The notes below the pieces were generated by a model, which was given only the letters and a program-made list of their open reading frames with translations, ran no database searches and was not told the DNA's origin. Position numbers and translations under genes: made by a program. A stretch of DNA of 35,646 nt from Myxococcales bacterium (GTDB taxonomy: Bacteria; Myxococcota_A; UBA9042): the NCBI GenBank assembly GCA_023954815.1, contig JAGSHB010000052.1, positions 1 through 35,646 on the forward strand, in the 5' to 3' direction. Shown here piece by piece: positions 23,227-31,315 of the stretch; the first letter of the stretch is position 1; each line of letters opens with the position of its first letter.

Positions 23227-24510
23227 ATGCACCGCCTGTTCATCCGCGCACGGCCCTGGCCGACGCTCAGCCTGACCCGCTGGCTCTCCGTGCTAGCCGT
23301 CCTCGCGACCCTTGCAGCATCCATGGGCACCAGCCCCGCCCATGCAGCCAGCCCCCACAAGGCGCTCTTCGTTGGCAACAGCTACACGTTCTACAACGCA
23401 CCATCCGAGCTGAAGGCTTGCTACAAGGCGCTCATGACTGAGCTCGGCACGACGGGCGGCGTGGAGGTTCATGGGGTGACAGCGGGCGGCTACAAGCTGG
23501 TCCAACATGCCGCCGACGCAAAGCAAGGCGGCACAGAGCTCAACCAAGCGCTGGCCAAGCCGTGGCAGGTTGTGGTCTTGCAGGAGCAGAGCCAGATCCC
23601 CGCATTCAAGGCGGCTGGGTCACCCATGTACGCTCAGTCCTTACAGGCCTTTGTGGCCCTGGATGACCTCGCCGAGAAGAGCGGCGCTGTGACCATCGCG
23701 CTGATGACTTGGGGCAGGCGCGACGGCGACAAGCAAAACGCCTGGCTGTCACCCTTCAAGACCATGCAGAAGCACCTCGCCGCAGGGTATGCGCACTACG
23801 CGAAACAGGCCTCCACGCCCACGCGGCAGGTGTACGTGGCACCAGCTGGGTTCGCCTTTCAGAAGATTCACGACGACATCGTCAGTGCAGGTGGCAAACC
23901 GCTCGCTGCCGGCAGTGATTTTGTCGCGCTATATGACGGCGACGGCTCGCATCCCAGCCCGCAGGGGAGCTACCTAGCTGCCCTGACGGTGGTTCGTACG
24001 GTGACGGGCGCGGACCTCACGAAGCTGTCCTGGGCGCCGCCGGGCATGGCAAAGTCGGTGGCCCAAAAACTCCGCGCAGCGGCGCAGAGCGTGGTGCAGG
24101 ACGGCCCCTGGAAGGGCGCTACCGGGAGCCCAGATGCAGGTGGCACGGACGGCGGGGGCTCTGATGGTGGCAGCGCAACTGAGGATGCTGGCAGTACCGA
24201 TGCTGACACTGGAACGAGCGACGTTGGCGTGATCGAAGATACCTCAGCCGATGATGCAGGCACTGGATCCGATACAGACATGGCAGTTGGCTCGGATGCA
24301 GCCGCGAACGCGGGTGACGCAGGTAGCGGAGCGGACAGCGAGCCAGATGTCGCAGATGAAGCTGGCCCTGTTGGCGGCAAGAAACAGGCTTCGAGTGGTT
24401 GTTCAGTGGCTGCTTGGGGCACAGCTACAGAAGAGTCCACGGGGTGGCCACTTTTTGCGCTGCTATCGGCCACGCTCTGGCTCATCGTTCGTCGCCGCGA
24501 CGCCTACTGA
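23227..24510 (+). CDS. SGNH hydrolase with MYXO-CTERM-like surface anchor
   Basis: ATG 23227 is preferred because GGAG lies just upstream and a signal peptide follows (LSVLAVLATLAASMGTSPAHA); an earlier in-frame ATG at 23110 adds 39 unlikely residues. The SGNH/GDSL-type hydrolase domain starts with ALFVGNSYTFYN, giving nucleophile Ser52 in GNSY, and ends with DGSHPSPQGSYLAA, giving the Asp239/His242 pair. It resembles the DUF4886 group. Residues ~295-390 are a Gly/Asp/Ala/Ser/Thr linker. The tail has a Cys in SSGCS, a hydrophobic helix and terminal RRRDAY, matching the MYXO-CTERM layout that is cleaved and surface-anchored in Myxococcota. Probable esterase or deacetylase acting on an external polymer; substrate unknown. 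Its end overlaps the convergent MmcQ-like gene by 7 bp. Confidence 0.87.
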   Translation: MHRLFIRARPWPTLSLTRWLSVLAVLATLAASMGTSPAHAASPHKALFVGNSYTFYNAPSELKACYKALMTELGTTGGVEVHGVTAGGYKLVQHAADAKQGGTELNQALAKPWQVVVLQEQSQIPAFKAAGSPMYAQSLQAFVALDDLAEKSGAVTIALMTWGRRDGDKQNAWLSPFKTMQKHLAAGYAHYAKQASTPTRQVYVAPAGFAFQKIHDDIVSAGGKPLAAGSDFVALYDGDGSHPSPQGSYLAALTVVRTVTGADLTKLSWAPPGMAKSVAQKLRAAAQSVVQDGPWKGATGSPDAGGTDGGGSDGGSATEDAGSTDADTGTSDVGVIEDTSADDAGTGSDTDMAVGSDAAANAGDAGSGADSEPDVADEAGPVGGKKQASSGCSVAAWGTATEESTGWPLFALLSATLWLIVRRRDAY

Positions 24511-24863
24511 TTGAGCCCCAACTGTCGCTGTAGCTTCTTTGTCAGCCCCAAAGAGACCAGCTTGTGCGATGCCAGCAGCTGCTCCTTCAGCAGCGCGTCG
24601 GGCAAGCCCGGCTCGGCGTAGTGCTGCACCCACGAAAAACCGCGCGAGGCCAGGTACGGGGCAGGGCGCAGGCCAGGAATTTGGCAGAGCACCTCAAAGT
24701 CGCCGCGTGTGGTCTTGAACGTAAACGCTGGCTGGCCCGCGACGTTGCCAGCGATGGCGAACACCTTGCCCCCGACCTTCCACACATGGGATTCGCCCCA
24801 CTGCACGACGTAGGAAGTCGCCGGGAGAGAGCCGCAGAACTCGTTATAGGCGTCCAGGTTCAA
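24504..24863 (-). CDS. MmcQ/YjbR family protein
   Basis: Small cytoplasmic protein of the MmcQ/YjbR (CyaY-like fold) family. The diagnostic order is visible: an N-terminal helix with NEFCGSLPATSY, then VQWGESHVWKVGGKVFAIAG, FEVLCQIPG and a C-terminal helical SHKLVSLGLTKKLQRQL. Family start conservation and a GGGAG site (24869-24873) support initiation at TTG 24863, giving about 119 residues; an in-frame ATG at 24926 would add 21 residues of unlikely sequence. The molecular role of the family is unsettled, although it is often labelled a DNA-binding protein. Convergent with the SGNH gene and divergent from the CotH-like gene. Confidence 0.85.
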   Translation of the reverse strand: MNLDAYNEFCGSLPATSYVVQWGESHVWKVGGKVFAIAGNVAGQPAFTFKTTRGDFEVLCQIPGLRPAPYLASRGFSWVQHYAEPGLPDALLKEQLLASHKLVSLGLTKKLQRQLGLNQ

Positions 24864-24971
24864 GGCTGCTCCCGTGGTTGCTGGTTCCGACCAACGCCCG
24901 TGCTGGTTGGCACATCGCGACCGCAAGTGCGATTGGTATCACAGGAGCCGAAACCGGTCTGCGCTACTTAA

Positions 24972-24998
24972 GTGCCCGTCGATTACACATACGGGCAC
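24972..24998. promoter_or_regulatory. 8-bp perfect inverted repeat between divergent genes
   Basis: GTGCCCGT (24972-24979) and ACGGGCAC (24991-24998) are separated by 11 nt, in the spacer between the MmcQ-like gene (-) and the CotH-like gene (+). Centre-to-centre spacing of about 19 bp would suit a dimeric repressor on one face of the helix. It could equally form an RNA hairpin in the 5' leader of the CotH-like gene. No T-tract follows. Confidence 0.35.
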
Positions 24999-25110
24999 AC
25001 GCTGTCTGCCGCTGTGCGCTACACTGACCATCAGTCGGTCACAGGCCGGCTGTTTGGCGTTCTCGTCGCCGACGCGCACCGAGACGCCGCTGCCCCCTGG
25101 AGAGTGACTT

Positions 25111-27003
25111 ATGGCACCCACACGTCCCAACGACCCACATGCCGCTCTGCGCAACGTGTTGAGACCGCTGCTCCTCGGTGTCGTCATCGCGCTGATGGCC
25201 AGCTGTAGCAGTGAGCCCGAACCGGAGGACAGCCCGCCCGACGAGACAGCGGCGCTCTACGATCCGGCGACGCTTCTGCAGGTCGACATCACCATGGCCG
25301 TGGAAGATTGGGCTTTCGTTCGGCAAGACAAGCGGGACTTCACCGGCGTCAACATGAGCTGCCCCAAGGCGCCCTTCCCGAACACCTACCAGTGGCGTCC
25401 TGCCAGCACCGTGACCATCAACGGCCGCAGTGTCAGCAATGTGCACATTCGCAAGAAGGGCTTCATCGGCTCCGTCAACAGCGTCAAGCCATCCATCAAG
25501 CTCAAGTTCGACGCTGCGGTCGATGGCCAGCAACTTTTTGGCACCACCCGGATGACCCTTAACAACAGCGTCCAAGATCCGAGCCTGATGGTGCAGTGCT
25601 TGACCTACGACCTGACCCGAAAGTCCGGTCTCCCCGCGCCGCGCTGCAATTTTGCCGAGGTGACGGTCAACGGCGAAGCGCTCGGTATCTACGCCAATAT
25701 CGAGCCCATGAAGAAGCCTTTTCTTCGTCGCAGCTTCGGCAATGACAAGGGCCATCTCTACGAAGGCACGCTCAGTGATTTTCGCGACGACTCGATGGTC
25801 ACGTTCGAGGCCAAGACTGGGGACACCGACCCGACCCTGGGACCCATCAAGGCCATCACGGCAGCGCTCAAGCTGCCTGACGAAAAGCTCATGGCCGCCC
25901 TGGAGCCGTTGGTCGACATCGACGCGTTTTGCACCTTCTGGGCGACGTCGATTCTGATTGGCAATGCCGATAGTTACTTCACCAAGGGCAATAATTACTT
26001 CATCTACTTCGACCCCGAGCAAGCGGGGCGCGGGCACTTCATTCCGTGGGGGGCAGACGCCACATTTGGCTCTGCCCACAAGGGCGCCGAGGTGATGGGG
26101 CCCCAGGCCAGACCCATGCTGGCGCGGCGGCTGTACATGTCGCCAGCGGGGCAGAAGCGGTTTCTGGCTGCGATGAGCAAGCTGCTCGCTGGCCCATGGA
26201 ATGAGTCTGCGGTGTCCGCTGAGGTGACGCGCATCGAAGCGCTCATCGGTGCCGCGGCGCTCAAGACGCCGTACCTGCCTGCGGCCAAGGGAGGCAAAGG
26301 CGGAGCGACTAGCAAGCCCTACGATTTCAAGACCGCAGTGGCCACGGTTCAGAGCTTCATTGCGGGCCGCCGAGCCATGGCGAAGTTGCTGCTCGACAAC
26401 CCACCGGAGTGGACGCGGAAGCTCTCGACCAAAAACTGCAGCGACGACCCCAAGACAGCGTTCACAGCGAAGACCAGCGGAACATTCGTCACGACGTACG
26501 GCACGACCACAGCGAAGGACCCGTTTGCGGTGGGCAGCGGCTCGTTGGTGATGGACACCGCCGGCAAAGCGCAGACTGCGAGCACCGTGGGCGCCGTGGC
26601 AGGCCAGGATACCAAGCGCACGGATCGCTTCGTCGTTGAACTGAACGCCGAAGTGACATCCACCAAGTCAGCTGTGCGCTATCGCCTGTGGATTGTCGTT
26701 CCGAAGACGCAGGCCACGCCGGGCGCCACGATCCAGGTGTCCAAGGACGGAGGGGGACTCGCGGGCGCCATCGCCATCGTGGATGCCAAGACCGGCAAGG
26801 CCACGCCAGCGGCTGAGCTAAGGGTTGGCTCACTAACGCTATCGAAGGTCGGGTTGCAGCCTGATAGCGCTGTTGCGGGCAGCTTCGACCTCACCTGGGG
26901 GCAAGTTTCGGCAGGTGAAGCCTTCAAGGCCTGCTTCGGCGAGTGCTTCAAGAAGTCGAAGGATGCAGCGGCGTGCAAAAAACTATGCATGGGCGGCAAG
27001 TAG
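25111..27003 (+). CDS. CotH-kinase-like lipoprotein
   Basis: A 630-residue lipoprotein with lipobox LMASC (Cys32) followed by a Glu/Pro/Asp linker. Residues ~55-440 match the CotH protein kinase-like family: VNVHIRKKG-type strand, SIKLKF, LNNSVQDPSLM, VTVNGEALGIYANIEPMKKPFLRRSFG, GHLYEG and HFIPWGADATFG. CotH proteins are atypical secreted or surface kinases first described for spore coat phosphorylation. In this copy the usual PWDxD element reads PWGAD, so the first acid is Gly while the second Asp is kept, and activity is uncertain. The last ~190 residues form a separate Thr/Ala/Val-rich beta segment ending in a Cys-rich tail (CFGECFKK, CKKLC). GGAG precedes ATG 25111. It is divergent from the MmcQ-like gene and convergent with the gene ending at 27015. 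Confidence 0.87.
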   Translation: MAPTRPNDPHAALRNVLRPLLLGVVIALMASCSSEPEPEDSPPDETAALYDPATLLQVDITMAVEDWAFVRQDKRDFTGVNMSCPKAPFPNTYQWRPASTVTINGRSVSNVHIRKKGFIGSVNSVKPSIKLKFDAAVDGQQLFGTTRMTLNNSVQDPSLMVQCLTYDLTRKSGLPAPRCNFAEVTVNGEALGIYANIEPMKKPFLRRSFGNDKGHLYEGTLSDFRDDSMVTFEAKTGDTDPTLGPIKAITAALKLPDEKLMAALEPLVDIDAFCTFWATSILIGNADSYFTKGNNYFIYFDPEQAGRGHFIPWGADATFGSAHKGAEVMGPQARPMLARRLYMSPAGQKRFLAAMSKLLAGPWNESAVSAEVTRIEALIGAAALKTPYLPAAKGGKGGATSKPYDFKTAVATVQSFIAGRRAMAKLLLDNPPEWTRKLSTKNCSDDPKTAFTAKTSGTFVTTYGTTTAKDPFAVGSGSLVMDTAGKAQTASTVGAVAGQDTKRTDRFVVELNAEVTSTKSAVRYRLWIVVPKTQATPGATIQVSKDGGGLAGAIAIVDAKTGKATPAAELRVGSLTLSKVGLQPDSAVAGSFDLTWGQVSAGEAFKACFGECFKKSKDAAACKKLCMGGK

Positions 27004-27014
27004 GCCACGGCGCG

Positions 27015-27698
27015 CTAACGAATCTCCAGCATCTTGAACTTCAGCGTTGGCCGGTCGACCAACGCCGTGCCCACGCCACCGCGGCTCAATCCTACGGTGG
27101 TGATACGGGTCGCCTGGCACCGCGCGGCGTAGAAGTTGTAGCTGGCGCGCATGGTCACCTGATACCCGCGCACATAGCTGAAGAGCGACGAGCGCATCCC
27201 CCAGACCTGGACCACGCGCAGTGTGTGGTTGCCCGCTAAAATGGGGCCGTTGTGCAGCGCGCGATGGCGCCCCTTGGTCGCCTGCCCCTTGGCGAGCACG
27301 ACACCGTCGAGCTCGTAGCGTTCCGTGAGCAGCACGAATGGCGACGGCAGGTCCCCGTTACGCATGAGCACGACCCGGGTCGCACGCTGCGGTGGCATGC
27401 ACAGGGCACGGTCGAGATTGCGCAGGCGCATCTTGCTCTGCCAGACCCGGTCTTTGATCTGGCTAATCGCCTTCATGATGCGACCCGCCCTTCGTGACGT
27501 AGCGGTCGGCTTTGTGCGGGCCGGCGTGACGATCGGGCGCACCGCCTGGGCAGGCGAGGTCCGTACAGCCGTAGGTGCAGGTGGCGGTGGCGACGCGTCC
27601 GGGGCGGCGTTGGCTGACGTAGCAAGTGCGCTCGCTGACGTTGCGATGAAAGTAAACGCCAGCACGGCGACCAACTGAGTTGCTCGATAGGTAGTCAT
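27015..27698 (-). CDS. Secreted protein of unknown function
   Basis: ATG 27698 is chosen because GGAG (27705-27708) lies 6 nt upstream and it opens a signal peptide (LVAVLAFTFIATSASALA); an in-frame ATG at 27788 would add 30 residues. A Pro/Ala/Thr linker and a short basic helix (RRAGRIMKAISQIKDRVWQSK) precede a compact C-terminal beta domain with motifs RNLDRALCMPPQRATRVVL, ERYELDGVVLAKG and NHTLRVVQVWG, and two Cys. From memory similar proteins occur in other Myxococcota without assigned function. No enzyme motif is seen. Divergent from the TLDc-like gene across 221 bp in which I found no clear promoter boxes. Confidence 0.72.
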   Translation of the reverse strand: MTTYRATQLVAVLAFTFIATSASALATSANAAPDASPPPPAPTAVRTSPAQAVRPIVTPARTKPTATSRRAGRIMKAISQIKDRVWQSKMRLRNLDRALCMPPQRATRVVLMRNGDLPSPFVLLTERYELDGVVLAKGQATKGRHRALHNGPILAGNHTLRVVQVWGMRSSLFSYVRGYQVTMRASYNFYAARCQATRITTVGLSRGGVGTALVDRPTLKFKMLEIR

Positions 27699-27919
27699 GG
27701 GTCTCTCCAATGTCTGGGGCGCGACCGGTTGAGCATACCCGTCAGGGCCTCGTGATGTGTTTGAATAAGTGTGGTGTGGCTTACACAAGTTCGCACTCTC
27801 AAGAACTCGTACTGTTGGTGGCGCTCGTTCAAGCTGGGGCCATTGAACACCTCAATTGAGACAGTCGACACAAACCGTTACTCTCCCGGTCCCAACACGG
27901 TCCCCGAAGGAGCACGACC

Positions 27920-30052
27920 ATGCGGCAATACTCAGCAACAACGACCCTCGGCCGGCCCCAACGCATCTCATCGCGCATGGCATTTGCCGCGGCAGCGATG
28001 GTCATGACGGCGACCGTAGCGGCGAGCACACCGGCGTTTGCAGCCAGCAATACGATGTTGTTTGAGGGCGTGCTGCGTGCCAGCGGCGGCACCCCTGCGA
28101 CCGATGGCACGTACGGGCTGACGTTTGCGCTCTATGCGACCAACAGCGCAAAAACGGCCCTCTGGACGGAGAAGGCGACCATCAAGATCAGCGGCGGCCA
28201 ATTCGCGCATGCGCTCGGTAGCGTGACCCCCATCGCGCCGGCTATTTTGGCTGGCAAGAGTCAGATGTGGGTTGGGATTCGCGTCGGCGTGGAGCCGGAG
28301 TTGCCCCGCCAAGCTCTCCATGCGGCGATTTGGGCGATGTCCGCGCAGACGGCCGCCGGCCTGTCCTGCACGGGATGTGTTCCCGTGTCGGCGCTGAAGA
28401 TCAACGACAACATCGACCTGGGCGCCTACGCCCTCAAGGCCAAGAGCGTGGCCGCGCAGACCGTGCTGGCGCAGACCGTGACTGCGAGTTCGTTCGTTGG
28501 TGATGGCAGCAAGCTCACTGGCGTGTCCCAAGCTTCGGGCGACTGTAAGCCTGGCACTGTGGTCGTGGGCATCGCAGCGGACGGCAAGCTCAAGTGCGCA
28601 TCGACGGCAGGGAGCCTGCCAAGCGACGGACTCGACGAGGTGAGTAACAAGCTGCTGACGACGCAGTTCGCCGAGACGTTCACCATTCCATCGGGCGACG
28701 TGAACAAGGCCATCCCCGACAACACCGGTCTCGAGCTGGTGTCGACCATCAAGGTCGGGGACGTGGGGCAGGCCGAGGGTGCGATTGAGGTCGACGTGAG
28801 CCTCGTGAACTCCGATCTGTCCAAGGTGTCCCTGGTCTTGTTGCCGCCAAATGACAAGAAGACCGGCATGCTGCTCTGCGATCCTTGCGGCAAGACCTAC
28901 GCGAAGGTGCTCAAGACGACCTATCCGAAACCATCGGCCCCGAAGAACGGCGATTTGACGGCTTGGAAGGGCAAGAGCCCCAAAGGAACGTGGAACTTGC
29001 GGATCAAAGATACGGCCTACTGCATCCCGCAGCTCGACAAGGTCAACTGCGACACCAAGGCCGGCACGGACGGCAAACTGCTGTACTGGGCGCTCCGCTT
29101 TGGGGTGCAGTCCAGCAAGCTCGTGGGCGTTCAGGGCACGCTCGTTGTGGGCAGCGCTGGCAGCCCGCACACAAAGGCGACGGCGCTGACGAGCGCACAG
29201 GCCGACCAGGCGGCGTTGGTCGCTGGCTTTCCTGCCCTGTGGACGCTGGTCGTACCGAGCTGGACGGCGCAGAAGTCGGTCGCCACACCGGGCCAGATTG
29301 TGTATCGCACCGATCTGAAGAAGACCTTCGTGATGCAGGGGGCTGAGTGGCGCGAGCTCCAGACCTCGCCCATGTGCGGCGATGGCGTGCGTGCGAGCAC
29401 CGAGACCTGCGACTCCGCCGATCTGAACAAGAAGACCTGCGCCAGTGTGTTGGGCGCCGGCGCAGGCGGCACGCTCGGCTGCAAGACCGACTGCAAGGGC
29501 TTTGACACGAGCAAGTGCACCACACCGCCCATCTTTCAGGGCTCCACCATCCTCAACTTCACCTCCGCACTGAAGATCAACAACTGGTACGGCAAATCGA
29601 CCCAACAGTGGGTGCTCTGCTATCGCCGCAGCGTCCATGGCGCGAGCTCGAGCACCTTCCACAGCAGGTGCAACAACAAGGGCCCGACCATGACCATCAT
29701 CAAGAACAACCTGGGCTACATTTACGGCGGCTACGCACCGGTCAGCTGGAAGTCCAAGGGCAGCTACGTGGCGACGACCCAGTCCTTCCTGTTCTCCGTG
29801 ACGAGCAACAACAAGTACGCGTACTACAAGAGCTCTGGCAACGCGATGTACGACCGGTCCAACTATGGTCCGACGTGGGGCGGCAACCACGATCTCTACG
29901 TCAACGGCAACATGACGACCGGCTACGCCAACCCAGGGTATTCACACAAGTGTCCGATGTGTTCCAGCAGCTGCACCGCCTGCCAGAAGTCGGTCGCAGG
30001 CCACTACAGCTCATGGCAAATCACCGAGCTCGAGGTCTGGTATCGCAAGTAG
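27920..30052 (+). CDS. Secreted protein with P/homoB-like and TLDc-like domains
   Basis: A 710-residue protein; AAGGAG (27907-27912) lies 7 nt before the ATG and a signal peptide ends near TPAFAAS. Residues ~45-165 form a beta domain (FEGVLRASGGTPATDGTYGL) of a type common in Myxococcota exported proteins. SSFVGDGSKLTGV (~190-205) resembles a tail-fibre or adhesin linker. Residues ~250-393 look like a P/homoB domain (IPDNTGLELVSTIKV, VSLVLLPP, GKSPKGTWNLRIKD) but no attached subtilase is present. Residues ~486-534 are a Cys-rich CGDGV...ETCD module. Residues ~537-709 resemble TLDc: INNWYGKSTQQWVLCYRRS, STFHSRCNNKGPTMTIIK, GYIYGGYAPVSW and YGPTWGGNHDLYV, ending with added Cys (CPMCSSSCTAC). 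TLDc is best known from eukaryotic oxidation-resistance proteins. Function here is unknown. Confidence 0.88.
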   Translation: MRQYSATTTLGRPQRISSRMAFAAAAMVMTATVAASTPAFAASNTMLFEGVLRASGGTPATDGTYGLTFALYATNSAKTALWTEKATIKISGGQFAHALGSVTPIAPAILAGKSQMWVGIRVGVEPELPRQALHAAIWAMSAQTAAGLSCTGCVPVSALKINDNIDLGAYALKAKSVAAQTVLAQTVTASSFVGDGSKLTGVSQASGDCKPGTVVVGIAADGKLKCASTAGSLPSDGLDEVSNKLLTTQFAETFTIPSGDVNKAIPDNTGLELVSTIKVGDVGQAEGAIEVDVSLVNSDLSKVSLVLLPPNDKKTGMLLCDPCGKTYAKVLKTTYPKPSAPKNGDLTAWKGKSPKGTWNLRIKDTAYCIPQLDKVNCDTKAGTDGKLLYWALRFGVQSSKLVGVQGTLVVGSAGSPHTKATALTSAQADQAALVAGFPALWTLVVPSWTAQKSVATPGQIVYRTDLKKTFVMQGAEWRELQTSPMCGDGVRASTETCDSADLNKKTCASVLGAGAGGTLGCKTDCKGFDTSKCTTPPIFQGSTILNFTSALKINNWYGKSTQQWVLCYRRSVHGASSSTFHSRCNNKGPTMTIIKNNLGYIYGGYAPVSWKSKGSYVATTQSFLFSVTSNNKYAYYKSSGNAMYDRSNYGPTWGGNHDLYVNGNMTTGYANPGYSHKCPMCSSSCTACQKSVAGHYSSWQITELEVWYRK

Positions 30053-30097
30053 CTTCGGCTCAGCGCCGTCGTACTTGAGCGCCGCGGGACCAGTCCC

Positions 30098-31300
30098 CTA
30101 GTCGGTACACGTTCGGGGTCCAAAGGGCAGCGTCTGGTCGGTCGCAATCCCCAGCTTCATGGTGGAGAGGTGCCCGGTGCGCAGATAGAAGTGCGTCTCT
30201 TCGGGGGTGCCGCCGATATGCTTGAGGTTGCCTGGCCCAGTCTCGTGTCCAGCGCTCACCACCACCGCCCTGCTCGTACCAGGCAGTCGCACAATCATCC
30301 GAGTGCCGCGCGGCGGTCTGTCGGCCTTGGTCCAATACATGTTGACGTACCAGCCCTCATCAATGACGGGTAGAAACTTCGGCGAACCGATTCCGGCGCC
30401 GTAGAAGCTGCCCCCCTCAAGCGGCGCCCAGTTCTGTTTTCGGTACATCACAAGGCCGGTCTTGGTCTGGCTCAGCGCGTAGTGGGCCTTGAGCTTGTCT
30501 GTCTTGGTCGCAGGGTAGGGCGGCGGCTCTTCTGCCGTGACCAGATGCGCTTCGAGCACAATCGGCCCCGTCGCCGGCATCTTCAGGGTGTTGCCGCCGT
30601 CTTTGACCCGACTCATGGTCCCAGTCTTCATCCCACACGGCCCTTTGGTTGGCACCATGAAGCCAATATCGACCGAATACGCACCGCTGAAGCTGCCTTT
30701 GCTATCCGTGAACGTATCGACCACCACGTACCAAGTGCCCGCCTTGAGATCCGCGTTGGCGTCGTGGTGCCCCCGGGAGATGCAGGCCTTGCCATCGACC
30801 GCACTGAGGATGTGCGCATCCACGTCGACCCCAGCCCCATCGGTCACTGCCACGCTGAGAAAGCCAGGCTCGGTCAGCGTCACGCGATAGACCTGCTCTG
30901 AGCCCGACTCATTGGCGGACGGCTTGCAGCTATAGGTGTCGATAGCGCTAGGCGGTAGCTTGCTGGTGTCGCCTTTGTGGGTGAAGGGGAAGGTCGACAC
31001 ACAGATTTGACCCATGGGGCAGGTCGGCTGCGACGTGGCGTCGTTGCCGCCGCCGCTATCGGCGCTCATGCCGCCATCGGCGACACTCGCGGCGTCTTCG
31101 CTGGTGCCCGCATCCGCCCCGCCGGCGTCCAGACCTGCATCGGCGGGGTTGGCGCCGGCATCAAGGGCGGCCTCAGCACCATCTGCACCGACAGAATCCA
31201 CAGACACGTCTTTCGCAGAGGGGGCGGCTGGCTCAGTCGAACAAGCGCATGCCATCACGCCGAGCACCAGCACCGTCGCTACACGCGTCAAATCCATCAT
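30098..31300 (-). CDS. Lipoprotein with PPC-like beta domain
   Basis: A 400-residue lipoprotein (lipobox MACAC) with a ~65-residue Asp/Ala/Gly linker. Two ATG codons lie side by side at 31300 and 31297; GGAG is 3 nt before the first and 6 nt before the second, so 31297 may be used. Residues ~130-220 look like a bacterial pre-peptidase C-terminal (PPC) beta domain: VYRVTLTEPGFLSVAVTD, VDAHIL and LKAGTWYVVVDTF. The remaining ~180 residues are an unrecognised alpha/beta segment (GSFYGAGIGSPKFLPVIDEG, VVVSAGHETGPGN). No catalytic set is certain. It is the last gene of the three-gene minus-strand operon with the clostripain-like protease, 15 nt after the preceding stop. A substrate-binding or accessory role on the outer membrane is inferred. 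Confidence 0.78.
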   Translation of the reverse strand: MMDLTRVATVLVLGVMACACSTEPAAPSAKDVSVDSVGADGAEAALDAGANPADAGLDAGGADAGTSEDAASVADGGMSADSGGGNDATSQPTCPMGQICVSTFPFTHKGDTSKLPPSAIDTYSCKPSANESGSEQVYRVTLTEPGFLSVAVTDGAGVDVDAHILSAVDGKACISRGHHDANADLKAGTWYVVVDTFTDSKGSFSGAYSVDIGFMVPTKGPCGMKTGTMSRVKDGGNTLKMPATGPIVLEAHLVTAEEPPPYPATKTDKLKAHYALSQTKTGLVMYRKQNWAPLEGGSFYGAGIGSPKFLPVIDEGWYVNMYWTKADRPPRGTRMIVRLPGTSRAVVVSAGHETGPGNLKHIGGTPEETHFYLRTGHLSTMKLGIATDQTLPFGPRTCTD

Positions 31301-31315
31301 GCGCTCCCCGTCCGA

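Noticed and set aside
28660-29110. Subtilisin-like proprotein convertase
   Set aside because: Only the P/homoB-like segment is seen; there is no Asp/His/Ser subtilase domain before it.
27968-29890. 640-codon minus-strand frame opposite the TLDc-like gene
   Set aside because: The plus-strand frame has a signal peptide, ribosome site and recognisable domains; the antisense product is Arg/His/Gly-rich and featureless.
30086-30097. GGGAC-CA-GTCCC inverted repeat as a terminator between convergent genes
   Set aside because: The loop is only two bases and there is no T-tract on either side; too weak to annotate.
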